The notes beneath the pieces are model-generated. The model had not been told where the DNA came from, searched no databases, and was given only the letters and a program-made list of their open reading frames with translations. Below, one piece after another: positions 43,057 to 51,622 of a DNA stretch of 64,000 nt. A program made the translations under genes and the position numbers. The number at the start of each line of letters is the position of its first letter. The first letter of the stretch is position 1. This DNA comes from JAHJDS01 sp964569795 (GTDB taxonomy: Bacteria; Desulfobacterota; Desulfarculia; Desulfarculales; JAHJDS01). The DNA lies in the NCBI GenBank assembly GCA_964569795.1, contig CAZMVB010000002.1:124001-188000 (forward strand), in the 5' to 3' direction.

Positions 43057-44188
43057 ATTCGGGTCGGTCGCCGGACTCGGGCATGGGATTGACCACCCCG
43101 CCCAGTTCCTCGGGATAGACGATGATGAAATCCCGGGGCAGCCGTCTCAAAAGACCGGTCTCGATCCTGGTCCGGTCCGCCTCGGCCACGGCCAGGACCA
43201 CCACCCGGGCGGCGAGCCCAGTCAGATCTCCCTCGGCGACCACGGGGATCGAATAAAAATAGTCCTGGCCGGGCTCGGCGGCGACGACCGCCTCGACCTT
43301 GGCCTGGGGGTGCCGGCGGAGCCAGTCCGAGGCCGTCTGTCCCTGACCAAGGAGGATCAGCCGGTGGTCCCCCGGCGGCCGGTGGAGGGCGAAGTCCCGG
43401 GACACGTGGCCGGCGTCCAGATCGAGTTCGGGAGAGGCGGCAGCCAAGACTCCAGCCAGGTGATCGGCCAACCGGGAGTGTCCGGCGTCCGAGAAGTGCC
43501 ACTGGTCCAGAAGGTGGTCGCCGATGTCGCCGTCCACGGCCAGCAGGCGGTGGACGTCGATCACCTCGGCCCCGTATTCTCCGGCCAGTTCGCTGAGCCC
43601 CTGGTTGAGGGCCTCCAGGCAGCGGTCCCAGTCCGGAAACAGGCGATGATTGCCGGCGTAGTGGACCCGGTTGAGATGCGCCACCGGCGGCACGACCAGG
43701 TTCATCAGCATCACCCGCCGCCGCCGCCGCCGGAAATAGGAGACGATCCGGCGCTGGCGCTCGATGAACTTGCGGGGCGAGTACTTCAGCTTGTCGGCCA
43801 GGAACAGATCGGCCAGGGCCTTGGAGCTGTAGGTCAGGGTCAGTTCCCGGCCCGAGTGAGTCGGGTGGTCACGGATGGCCTCGGCGGCGTAGTCGATGAA
43901 CGTCTGTTTGTTGACCAGCGTCTCCCAGATGCCGCTGCACAGGATCACCACGTCAGGGTCGGTCAGGGCCAGGCGCAGGATATTGTTGTCCATGGAATAG
44001 GCCCGGAAGTGATCCGGGATGTGGATCGTTTCCACGGCCCCGTCAGTGGCCTCCCACAGTCGCCGGCGCAGCAGAAAGGGGAAGGTGCGGTCGTAGCCGT
44101 AGCCGGCCTGGTAATGGTCGTTGAGGAAATAGGTATCGAACACCCGGGAGTCGCCCAGGATGGCGACCCGCCGCTCGATCGGTTTCAT
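43049..44188 (-). CDS. SGNH/GDSL-like protein with C-terminal extension
   Basis: The 379-residue protein has a block-I motif ILGDSRVFDTYF at the N-terminus and DQWHFSDAGHSRLADHL near 228-244, which supplies the catalytic Asp-x-x-His of SGNH esterases and acyltransferases. About 120 further residues form a second alpha/beta region (RLILLGQGQTASDWL). It is not closely related to the 38204 and 36914 pair. No signal peptide is seen. It may remove or add acetyl groups on a cytoplasmic sugar intermediate. The ATG at 44188 overlaps the upstream SDR stop. Confidence 0.65.
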   Translation of the reverse strand: MKPIERRVAILGDSRVFDTYFLNDHYQAGYGYDRTFPFLLRRRLWEATDGAVETIHIPDHFRAYSMDNNILRLALTDPDVVILCSGIWETLVNKQTFIDYAAEAIRDHPTHSGRELTLTYSSKALADLFLADKLKYSPRKFIERQRRIVSYFRRRRRRVMLMNLVVPPVAHLNRVHYAGNHRLFPDWDRCLEALNQGLSELAGEYGAEVIDVHRLLAVDGDIGDHLLDQWHFSDAGHSRLADHLAGVLAAASPELDLDAGHVSRDFALHRPPGDHRLILLGQGQTASDWLRRHPQAKVEAVVAAEPGQDYFYSIPVVAEGDLTGLAARVVVLAVAEADRTRIETGLLRRLPRDFIIVYPEELGGVVNPMPESGDRPEYE

Positions 44189-45120
44189 GATCCCGACCCC
44201 CTGAGGGTTTGGTCTTGACGCTCGATCATTCGTTTCAGGTTGTCCGCCAGCGGAGCCGCCACGAAACCCAGGCCGGCCTTGGCCCTGGTGGTGTCGAAAA
44301 ACCGGCGATCAATCCGATTCCCCGCCCCGATCTCGATCGAACTCGAGGACCCGGTCATAACGAGGATCAGGCGGGCCAGGTCCTCCAGGCCGAAGACCTC
44401 CTCCCCGGCAACGTGGAAACAGTGATATCCCGGGGCCAAGTCGGCCGTCAGCGCCGACTCCACGGCCCGGACCGCGTCCTGGACAAAGACCACCTGGAGT
44501 CGCCGGCCGGGATGCTCGACCCGGATCGGCCGTCCCGCCCGGGCCCGGTCGATCATCGTCCGGACCACGCCGTCCGGCCGGCGGCCGCCGTGCACCCCCG
44601 GCAGGCGCAGGGTGACGGCCGTGTCGATCACCCCGGCCCGGGCGGAAACCTCGAGCAGGTGCTCGGCGGCCAGCTTGGTCCAGGCGTAGTGGCTGGCCGG
44701 GGCCGGACGGTCGGTCTCGGTCAGGCCCCGCCCCCCTGAATCATTCCGGCCGAAGACGCTGATGGTCGATAAAAAGACGAAGCGCCGGCAGTCGCGGGCG
44801 GCCGCCTCGGCCACCAGGTTGGCCTGGACCGCAATGTTGTCGGCGATCAGACCGGGGACCGACTCCGGGTCCACGCCGGAAGCGAGGCCGGCCGCGGCGT
44901 TGACCACGGCGTCTATCCGGTGCGGGCCAAACAGCGACGCCACCTGCTCCCGGTCGGTCAGATCGGCCTGGATCAAAGACAGTCCTTTACCGGCTGGCAA
45001 ACTCGGCGGCCGGGTTCGCCAGACACCCACCACCTCGAAGTCCGCCTGGGGCGCCAGGCCCCGGACGATCTCCGACCCCACGTAGCCGGCCGCGCCGGTC
45101 ACCAGGACGCGGCGGCTCAC
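44185..45120 (-). CDS. SDR-type nucleotide-sugar epimerase/dehydratase/reductase
   Basis: The 311-residue protein has VTGAAGYVGSEIV at the N-terminus, NAAAGLASGVD near 73, LSTISVFG near 117 and the catalytic YAWTK near 142. It belongs to the extended/atypical SDR family acting on nucleotide sugars; whether it epimerises, dehydrates or reduces cannot be told. The GTG at 45120 overlaps the aminotransferase stop as GTGA. The pair could make a keto-sugar and its amino derivative. Confidence 0.75.
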   Translation of the reverse strand: MSRRVLVTGAAGYVGSEIVRGLAPQADFEVVGVWRTRPPSLPAGKGLSLIQADLTDREQVASLFGPHRIDAVVNAAAGLASGVDPESVPGLIADNIAVQANLVAEAAARDCRRFVFLSTISVFGRNDSGGRGLTETDRPAPASHYAWTKLAAEHLLEVSARAGVIDTAVTLRLPGVHGGRRPDGVVRTMIDRARAGRPIRVEHPGRRLQVVFVQDAVRAVESALTADLAPGYHCFHVAGEEVFGLEDLARLILVMTGSSSSIEIGAGNRIDRRFFDTTRAKAGLGFVAAPLADNLKRMIERQDQTLRGSGS

Positions 45121-46277
45121 CGGGCACCGTCCATTACCTGTCTCAGGCGCCCAATCACCTCGCCGACCTGTTCGGCCGTCAGGTCGGGATAAATGGGCAG
45201 GCACAAGGACCGGTCCAAGGTCTGCTCGGTCCGGGCCAGGCGGCCGTCATCGTACTTCTGGAGGACGATCTCCCGGTGGGTCGGCTTGTAGATGCCCTTG
45301 GTCTCGATCCCGTGGGTCTGTTTCAACTCGTCCCGCACCCGGTCGCGCTCCTCGCCACCCGCCAGAAAGACCGGGAACTGGTAGAAGCTCGGCTGGGCGC
45401 CACTCGGGTGATCGAGCATGGTCAGGCCGGGGACGTCTCCCAGGCCTCGATAATAGTCGGCCGCCACGGCCCGGCGGGCGGCCAGGTTGGTTGCCAGGCC
45501 CTCTAGTTGATGGAAGGCGACGCAGCACCGAATCTCGTCCAGGAACCAGTCATTGCCCAGGCGGACGATCTCGCCGTCCTCGGCCCGCTTGCCGAACATC
45601 CTCATTTCCCGGGCAAAGGCGGCCAGGTCGGCGTCAGCGCCGGTGATCATGCCGCCCGTGCCCGAGGTGATGATCTTGGTGGGATAGAAACTGTAGCAAC
45701 CGGCGTCGCCCAGCGATCCCGCCGGCCGACCGTCGATCGACGCGCCCAGGGCGTGGGCGCAGTCCTCGATGACGAACAGACCGTGGTCCCCGGCGAAGCG
45801 GATCACCTCGGCATACTCGGGCGAGATCACCCCGGTCAGATGCACCCAGACCAGGCCCTTGGTCCGGGGCGTCAGTTTCCGCTCCAAATCGGCCAGGTCG
45901 AAAGACAGGGTCGCGGGGTTCATATCGACCAGGATCGGCCTCCCCCCGGCGAACAGGATCGAGCTGACCGAGGTCACGAACGACCCGCTGGGCACCAGGA
46001 CATCGGCCCCGTCCGCACCGAAGTAGCGCAGGCAAACGGTCAGGGCGGTGGTGCAGGAGTTGACCGACACGGCGTGGGGCGCCCCCACCGCCCGGCCGAA
46101 CGACTCTTCCAGGCGGGCCTGGAAGGGTCCGTTCATCAACCGACCCGAGGCCAGGACCTGGTCCAGATCGTCCAGGATCGCCCGGCGCGATTCAGGGGGG
46201 AAGTAGGGCTTGAACAACGGGATTCGGATCGAACTCACTTCAGGCTCCACCCGGCCGGTTTCCGTCGAACCGCTCAC
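45117..46277 (-). CDS. DegT/DnrJ/EryC1 sugar aminotransferase
   Basis: The 386-residue PLP enzyme has NSCTTALTVCLRYFG near 73, SGSFVTSVSSILFAGG near 97, IEDCAHALGASIDG near 170 and the PLP lysine Lys201 in YPTKIITSGTGG. It transfers an amino group from glutamate to a keto-sugar nucleotide. It differs clearly from the PseC-like enzyme at 19886, so it makes a second amino sugar. The start is GTG at 46277; a GTG at 46238 with TGGAG upstream would remove 13 residues and is plausible. It is followed by an SDR gene. Confidence 0.85.
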   Translation of the reverse strand: MSGSTETGRVEPEVSSIRIPLFKPYFPPESRRAILDDLDQVLASGRLMNGPFQARLEESFGRAVGAPHAVSVNSCTTALTVCLRYFGADGADVLVPSGSFVTSVSSILFAGGRPILVDMNPATLSFDLADLERKLTPRTKGLVWVHLTGVISPEYAEVIRFAGDHGLFVIEDCAHALGASIDGRPAGSLGDAGCYSFYPTKIITSGTGGMITGADADLAAFAREMRMFGKRAEDGEIVRLGNDWFLDEIRCCVAFHQLEGLATNLAARRAVAADYYRGLGDVPGLTMLDHPSGAQPSFYQFPVFLAGGEERDRVRDELKQTHGIETKGIYKPTHREIVLQKYDDGRLARTEQTLDRSLCLPIYPDLTAEQVGEVIGRLRQVMDGAR

Positions 46278-46278
46278 G

Positions 46279-46914
46279 TCAGCCTCGGTCGATCAGCCGA
46301 ATCACCTCGAAGCACTCGGCAAAGTCGGTTTCGATCTGCAGGCCCCGCATGGTCAGCCAGGCCCGCAGCTTGTCCTCGGCCAGGTAGGGCCGGTGGCCCC
46401 GGGACTGGTAACAGGCCAGGGCCGCCACTTTTTTGGCCGCCTGGTCGGCGCTGACCATGGAGAAGTAATCGGTCCGGAACTGGAAGTTGTTCCAGGGCAA
46501 TTCGTAGCCCAGGATCGAGGACAACTTGAAGGCGCGGACGGCCTCGGCGGTGATGCACTGGTGATCCTGGTGGGAGTCGTCCCGGCTGTGACAGAACACC
46601 AGGTCCGGCTTCAGGTCTCGGCGCAGGGTGAGCATGTAGTCCAGGATCTCCTGGCGATGCTCGCCAAAGGTCCGGACGTCCCAGTTGTTGATGACCAGGT
46701 TTTTCGGATCGAGCCCTAAAATCTCCATGGCCCGCTGCAATTCGTATTTCTGCTCGTCAGGCCTGAAGGGCGGATGAGTCGATTTCTCGGCAATGGTGAA
46801 GGCGACGTAAAAGACGTCCCTTCCCGCCTCGACATGGCGGGCCATGGTCGCCCCGCAACCCAGTTCGCCGTCCTCGGGATGTGGCGCCAGGACCAGGATT
46901 CGCTTTGAGTCCAT
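46279..46914 (-). CDS. PIG-L/LmbE-family zinc deacetylase
   Basis: The 211-residue protein has VLAPHPEDGELGCGAT at residues 8-23 and CHSRDDSHQDHQ near 108-119, the two metal-binding motifs of the PIG-L family, which remove N-acetyl groups from glycans or acyl-sugar intermediates. The first motif has Glu in place of the usual first Asp (HPED rather than HPDD), a conservative change that may still bind zinc. It lies 1 bp from both neighbours, between the carbamoyltransferase and aminotransferase genes. A second PIG-L gene is at 58243. Confidence 0.8.
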   Translation of the reverse strand: MDSKRILVLAPHPEDGELGCGATMARHVEAGRDVFYVAFTIAEKSTHPPFRPDEQKYELQRAMEILGLDPKNLVINNWDVRTFGEHRQEILDYMLTLRRDLKPDLVFCHSRDDSHQDHQCITAEAVRAFKLSSILGYELPWNNFQFRTDYFSMVSADQAAKKVAALACYQSRGHRPYLAEDKLRAWLTMRGLQIETDFAECFEVIRLIDRG

Positions 46915-46915
46915 C

Positions 46916-48634
46916 TCAACCGTCCTTTTCCTTGGTCACGTACCAGTTCTCCAAGGCCAGGTGCTCCAGTCCGGACTCGGCAAAGACCCGCAAGGCGTCG
47001 GCCGGCGTGCAGACGATGGGATAGCCGTGAAGGTTGAACGAGGTATTGAGCAGCCCGCCCCGGCCGGTGGCCCGTTCATAGGTCCGCAGCACCTGCTCGT
47101 AACGGGGATTGGTCTCTCGGTTCAAGACCTGGGGCCGCATGGTCTTGTCCGCCGGGTGCATGGCCGCGGCCAGGTCCTGACGGCCCCGGGCGGTGGATGC
47201 CAGGGCAAAGGTCATGTAGTCCGCCTGGAGGCCGTCGGGCTGGACCAGGTAGTCCCCGGCCCGGTCGGACAGGATCGTCGGGGCAAAGGGCATCCAGAAG
47301 TCCCGCTGCTTGATCATGGTGTTGATCCGGGCCACGTTCTGAAAGTCAATGCCGTCGGCCAGGATGCTCCGGTTGCCCAGGGCCCGAGCCCCCCACTCCA
47401 TCCGGCCCTGGAACCGGGCGACGATCTTGTTTTCGGCCAGGAGCCGGCCCACCAGGCGGTCGATATCCTCGACGTATTCCACGCGGCACGTCCCCGTCAC
47501 CCCGGCCTCCTGGAGGGCCGTCTCGGCCCGGGAATTGTCATAGGCCGGTCCCAGGTAGAGCGTCTCCAGGGGATGTTTGCCGGCCGGAGTGTAGCGGCGG
47601 TGATAGGCCTCGTAGGCGGCCCCGATGGCCAGGGACTCGTCGCCGCTCGACGGGCAGACGAAGATGGCTTCCACGCCGGGCAATCGGGCCAGCCGGCCGT
47701 TGGCCTTGACGTTCATGAACACCCCGCCGCCGCAGACGATGCGGTTGATCCCGGTGCGGCGGACGAAGTGGCTGACCCAGGCCGCCAGCATCTCCTCGGT
47801 GTAGTCCTGCAGCCCGCCGGCGATCTCGTCGAAACGGTGATTCTCGAGGTTGTCCCGCAGATAAAAATAGCAGTAATTGGTCTCCAACTCGGATTGCAGC
47901 TCGAACCGGCCGGCCTCGTCGTTGAAGGTCATCAGTCTTTCAAAAACGCCTCGGGACAACTCGCGCCGCTGGCCGGCGTAGGGAGCCAGGCCCATGAGCT
48001 TGTATTCATGCTCCCAGGGCTTCATGCCCATCAGGTAGGTCACCCGGGAATAGATCTTGCCCAGGGAGCCGCGACGGTCGGTCTGGTCGATCCGTTCGAG
48101 GCGGCCCTGGCGGCCCAGGCTGACCGTGGCGCTCAGGCCGTCCCCGGCCCCGTCGCAGGTGAAGACCAGCACCGGCCGGTCCCATCCCCAGGGGGCCCCG
48201 TAATAGGCCGTGGCGGCATGGGCCAGGTGATGCTCGACGAACTCGACCTTCCCAACATCACCGTCCAGGTGCTCGGCCGCCAGGGCCAGCCGGGCCTTGG
48301 TCCGCTCCTCGAACACGGCCTCGTTGTAATCCTTGCCCGACAGCCGGTCGCGCCGCTGCTGATCCAGGCCGACCCGGTACCACGGCGCGATGTCCTCGAG
48401 GTACTCGGGGGCGTGCATGAACCGGCTGCCCAGGGCGACGGCCGTCAGGTCCCGCGGGGCAAGGCCCTCCAGGCCAAGCAGTTCAGCGATGGCCCGGCGG
48501 GGAAAGCCGACCTGATTCTTGACGCCGGTCAGACGCTCCTCGCCCAGGGCCCCGACCAACCGGCCGTCCTTGAGCAGGGCCGCGGCGGCGTTGTGCCCGT
48601 CGTGTATGCCTAGGATGTAAACGTCGTTGTCCAT
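46916..48634 (-). CDS. NodU/TobZ-family O-carbamoyltransferase
   Basis: The 572-residue enzyme has an N-terminal Kae1-like domain with HDGHNAAAALL and EHHLAHAATAYYG (His135, 136, 139, metal site). The C-terminal YrdC-like domain contains ARFQGRMEWGARALGNRSIL and LNTSFNLHGYPIV. These enzymes use carbamoyl phosphate and ATP to carbamoylate a hydroxyl group on a sugar or natural product. It probably decorates the glycan. It starts at ATG 48634, 36 bp after the AsnB-like gene, one of the larger gaps in the array. Confidence 0.9.
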   Translation of the reverse strand: MDNDVYILGIHDGHNAAAALLKDGRLVGALGEERLTGVKNQVGFPRRAIAELLGLEGLAPRDLTAVALGSRFMHAPEYLEDIAPWYRVGLDQQRRDRLSGKDYNEAVFEERTKARLALAAEHLDGDVGKVEFVEHHLAHAATAYYGAPWGWDRPVLVFTCDGAGDGLSATVSLGRQGRLERIDQTDRRGSLGKIYSRVTYLMGMKPWEHEYKLMGLAPYAGQRRELSRGVFERLMTFNDEAGRFELQSELETNYCYFYLRDNLENHRFDEIAGGLQDYTEEMLAAWVSHFVRRTGINRIVCGGGVFMNVKANGRLARLPGVEAIFVCPSSGDESLAIGAAYEAYHRRYTPAGKHPLETLYLGPAYDNSRAETALQEAGVTGTCRVEYVEDIDRLVGRLLAENKIVARFQGRMEWGARALGNRSILADGIDFQNVARINTMIKQRDFWMPFAPTILSDRAGDYLVQPDGLQADYMTFALASTARGRQDLAAAMHPADKTMRPQVLNRETNPRYEQVLRTYERATGRGGLLNTSFNLHGYPIVCTPADALRVFAESGLEHLALENWYVTKEKDG

Positions 48635-48670
48635 GGTCCCACCAATTGAGTCAGCGTAGTTGATCCGGGC

Positions 48671-50557
48671 TCAATTCAGCCTCACCCGGAAGCGCTCCCG
48701 CCACCTACCGAAGGTCACGATCCGCCAGAACAGCCGGTCGTAGGGTTGCCCCCCTGACAAAAAGTCCTCGAACCGGGCCTTGACCACCGGTCCGTTGAAC
48801 AGGGGCAGGTCCAGGGCCCGGTCCAGCCGATCGGCGAAATCGTCCGCCAGGCGCGTCCGGATCCATTCCCCCTCGGGCGGCTGAAAGGTCAGCTTGTCGG
48901 TCCGGGTCCTGACCTTGTCCGGCAGGAGGTTCCGGGTGGCCAATCGCAGCAGGCGCTTTGTCTCGCCGGCCAGGATCTTGTCGTCGTCGGCCGCGGCCAG
49001 GCTGAATTCGACCAGCCGGGAATCGAGAAAGGGCACCCGGGCCTCGACCGAATGGGCCATGGACATCCGGTCGGCGTTGTGCAGCAGGGCCGGCAGGGTC
49101 CGGGTCAGCCGGGAGATTGTCATCCGGCGGACCGAGCGCCGCCGCCGCATGGGATGGGGTCCCCGGCGCCGAACACGGCCGCCGGCCAGCCAATCCGGAT
49201 CGAGGGCCTGGTGGTTGCGCCGGACCTCGTCCGGCCAGAGCAGTTGGAGCCGCCAGTGAATCGGCGCCAGACAGAGAGCGATCATCTTGAGGATCGTGCC
49301 CGTCCCGTAGCCGTGCCGGGATGAAATCCCCCGGACCTCCCGGGCCAGGGCGGCCGGCCTCAGCCGGCGAACCAGGGTCCACAACCGCGGTCCGAAATAG
49401 CTGTGGTAGCCGGCCAGGACCTCGTCCGCCCCCTGCCCGTCCAGGGTCACCGGCACGCCGCTCTGGCGGGCCGTCTCGAAGACCCGCCACTGGGCGTAAA
49501 CGCTCGAGGTGCTCAGGGGCTGATCCTGGTGCCAGATGACCTTGTCCAGGTCATCGAGCATCGCCTCCGGCTCGGGATAGGCGTCGTGTCCCCGCACCCG
49601 GGCCGCGCCCCGGACCGCCTCGATGAACTCGCCCTCGTCGAACCGGGCGTCGTTGAACCGGGCCGAAAAGGTATTCAAATCTCCGCCGCCGTCGGCCAGC
49701 AACCGGTCGGCGGTCATGACCAGGGCGCTGGAATCGAGCCCGCCCGACAAACAAAATCCGACCGGCACGTCGGCCCTGAGCCGCAGCCGGACCGCGTCCC
49801 GCAGCAGTTCGCCGAATCGCTCGACCGCTGGTTCGCCCTGGGGAACGGCCTTTTCGCCCGGTCCGCCCGGGACGTACCACGGCCGCCGGGACAGGGCCTG
49901 CCCCGGACGCCACCTGTTCAAATCCAGCCGGACCAGGTGGCCGGGCGGCAAATGCTCCACCCCGGTCAGAAACGTCTCCGGGCCGTGATCCCAATCGTCG
50001 AATACCAAAAACTCGTAGGCCGTCTGGGCGTTCAATCCGGCCTCGAACCCCGGCAAGGACAAGAACTGCTTGATCTCCGAGGCCACGGCCAGCCCCCGGG
50101 GCGAGTTCCAGATGTAGAGCGGCTTAATGCCGAACCGGTCACGGGCCAGGAAAAGTTTCTGGTCACGGGCGTCGAACAGGACAAAGGCGAACATGCCGTT
50201 GAAGCGATCCAGACAGGCCTCGCCCCACTGGGCGTATGCGGCCAGGACAACCTCGGTGTCAGTCCGGGATTGGAACCGATGACCGGTCGCTTCGAGTTCC
50301 CTTCTGAGCTCCAGGTAGTTGTAAACCTCGCCGTTGTAAACGATCCAGTACCGGGCGTTGCCGTAACTCATGGGCTGGCGTCCGGCCGGCGAAAGATCGA
50401 GGATGGACAACCGGCGATGCCCCAGGGTCAACGTCCGGTCGCCGACCGGAAAATCTTCGGCCCCCTGGTCGTCCGGGCCGCGATGGGCCACGCTCTGGAT
50501 GGCCGGATGATCGATCGGCAGGGCCGTCCCCCCCAGGTAAGCCAAAATCCCGCACAC
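48671..50557 (-). CDS. asnB: Glutamine-hydrolysing asparagine synthase-like amidotransferase
   Basis: The 628-residue protein has catalytic Cys2 (MCGILAYLGG), the glutaminase HRGPDDQG and YNGEVYNYLELR segments, and the synthase domain with LSGGLDSSALV near 268 and HNADRMSMAHSVEARVPFLD near 510. In glycan clusters such enzymes often amidate a carboxylate on a sugar acid rather than make asparagine. Here sulfonated or uronic acids could be substrates. It starts with GTG at 50557, required for Cys2, and lies 3 bp after the ATP-grasp gene. Confidence 0.85.
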   Translation of the reverse strand: MCGILAYLGGTALPIDHPAIQSVAHRGPDDQGAEDFPVGDRTLTLGHRRLSILDLSPAGRQPMSYGNARYWIVYNGEVYNYLELRRELEATGHRFQSRTDTEVVLAAYAQWGEACLDRFNGMFAFVLFDARDQKLFLARDRFGIKPLYIWNSPRGLAVASEIKQFLSLPGFEAGLNAQTAYEFLVFDDWDHGPETFLTGVEHLPPGHLVRLDLNRWRPGQALSRRPWYVPGGPGEKAVPQGEPAVERFGELLRDAVRLRLRADVPVGFCLSGGLDSSALVMTADRLLADGGGDLNTFSARFNDARFDEGEFIEAVRGAARVRGHDAYPEPEAMLDDLDKVIWHQDQPLSTSSVYAQWRVFETARQSGVPVTLDGQGADEVLAGYHSYFGPRLWTLVRRLRPAALAREVRGISSRHGYGTGTILKMIALCLAPIHWRLQLLWPDEVRRNHQALDPDWLAGGRVRRRGPHPMRRRRSVRRMTISRLTRTLPALLHNADRMSMAHSVEARVPFLDSRLVEFSLAAADDDKILAGETKRLLRLATRNLLPDKVRTRTDKLTFQPPEGEWIRTRLADDFADRLDRALDLPLFNGPVVKARFEDFLSGGQPYDRLFWRIVTFGRWRERFRVRLN

Positions 50558-50560
50558 GGA

Positions 50561-51622
50561 TCAGGCCTCGCCCGGTTCCTCGAGCCTGGTCAGTAACTCC
50601 GCCCGCTCGCCCCGGCCCAGGCCGGCCACGAAGTCGGCCCGGTCGCGAAGCACCTCCCGGGTCCCCCGGACCAGGACCACGTCCCGGGGCGCCTCGGGCA
50701 GTGGCGGCAGGGGCAGATCCAGCATCAGCTTGACCGCCACCTCGGGGAACGCATATCCGGCCGCCGTGGACAGCGAGTTGTAGCCGTTGATCCGGGGATT
50801 GATCTCGAGCAGTTTGAACTCCCCGGTCCCGGCGTGGCGCAGGAACTCGACGCAGACCAGCCCGACCCAGGGACCGGTGGCCTCGACCAGCCGCTGGGCG
50901 TGATCCAGGCCGACCGGATCCATGGCCACCACCCCGGCCGTGGCCGGACCGCCGAAATCGAACTTGGTCCGAAAGCTGCGGGAGCCGAAGCGCATCTTGA
51001 CCCGGCCCTGGCGGTCGGTGGCAAAGACGAACATGTAAATGTTGCCCGGCGCGTATGGTACGTATTCCATGCCCAGGGGCGGACCGAAGTCCCGGGCGAC
51101 CGTCTCCCAGGCCGGGGCCAACGCCTCCCGGGTGTCAACCCGGGTCACCCCCTGACCGCCGCGCCCCCGGCGGGGCTTGAGGACGTAAGGCGGCGCAACC
51201 GGATCGGCCCCGGCCAGGTCTGTGAAAAAGGCCGGATGGGGCACGCCCGTCTCTCGGGCGGCGGCCATGGTCGCGGCCTTGTCCTCGGCCCGGGCCACGA
51301 CCTCGTATGGCGACACGGTCGGTTTGACCCCCAGGGCCAGGAATTCATCCAGCCGGCGGCTGACGGCCCAGACCTCCTCGTCCGAACCGAGGATGATCGA
51401 GTCCACCTCCTCCTGACGGCAGATATCCAGCAGGCGGGGCACGTATTCGAGATCAATCCCCAGGGGAACCACGTAACGGGGAAAGTCCGGATTGCAGACA
51501 TAGAACCCCGGCGCGTCGGGCCGGATATCGACCATGACCACCCGGAAGCCGGCCCGATCCAGACAGTCCACCACCGGCGGACCGCCCGGGGCGCCCAGGC
51601 ACGAGACCAGAACCGTGTTCAT
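50561..51622 (-). CDS. ATP-grasp carboxylate-amine ligase
   Basis: The 353-residue protein has a Rossmann-like N-terminal domain, ILGSDEEVWAVSRRL near 93 and an ATP-grasp core with VLKPRRGRGGQGV near 147 and LLEINPRINGYNSL near 273, whose Glu and Asn bind magnesium. It belongs to the CarB/PylC-like group, which activates a carboxylate as acyl phosphate and joins it to an amine. It shares one base with the aldehyde dehydrogenase stop (TGATG), so a carboxylate made by that enzyme is a candidate substrate. This is an inference. Confidence 0.75.
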   Translation of the reverse strand: MNTVLVSCLGAPGGPPVVDCLDRAGFRVVMVDIRPDAPGFYVCNPDFPRYVVPLGIDLEYVPRLLDICRQEEVDSIILGSDEEVWAVSRRLDEFLALGVKPTVSPYEVVARAEDKAATMAAARETGVPHPAFFTDLAGADPVAPPYVLKPRRGRGGQGVTRVDTREALAPAWETVARDFGPPLGMEYVPYAPGNIYMFVFATDRQGRVKMRFGSRSFRTKFDFGGPATAGVVAMDPVGLDHAQRLVEATGPWVGLVCVEFLRHAGTGEFKLLEINPRINGYNSLSTAAGYAFPEVAVKLMLDLPLPPLPEAPRDVVLVRGTREVLRDRADFVAGLGRGERAELLTRLEEPGEA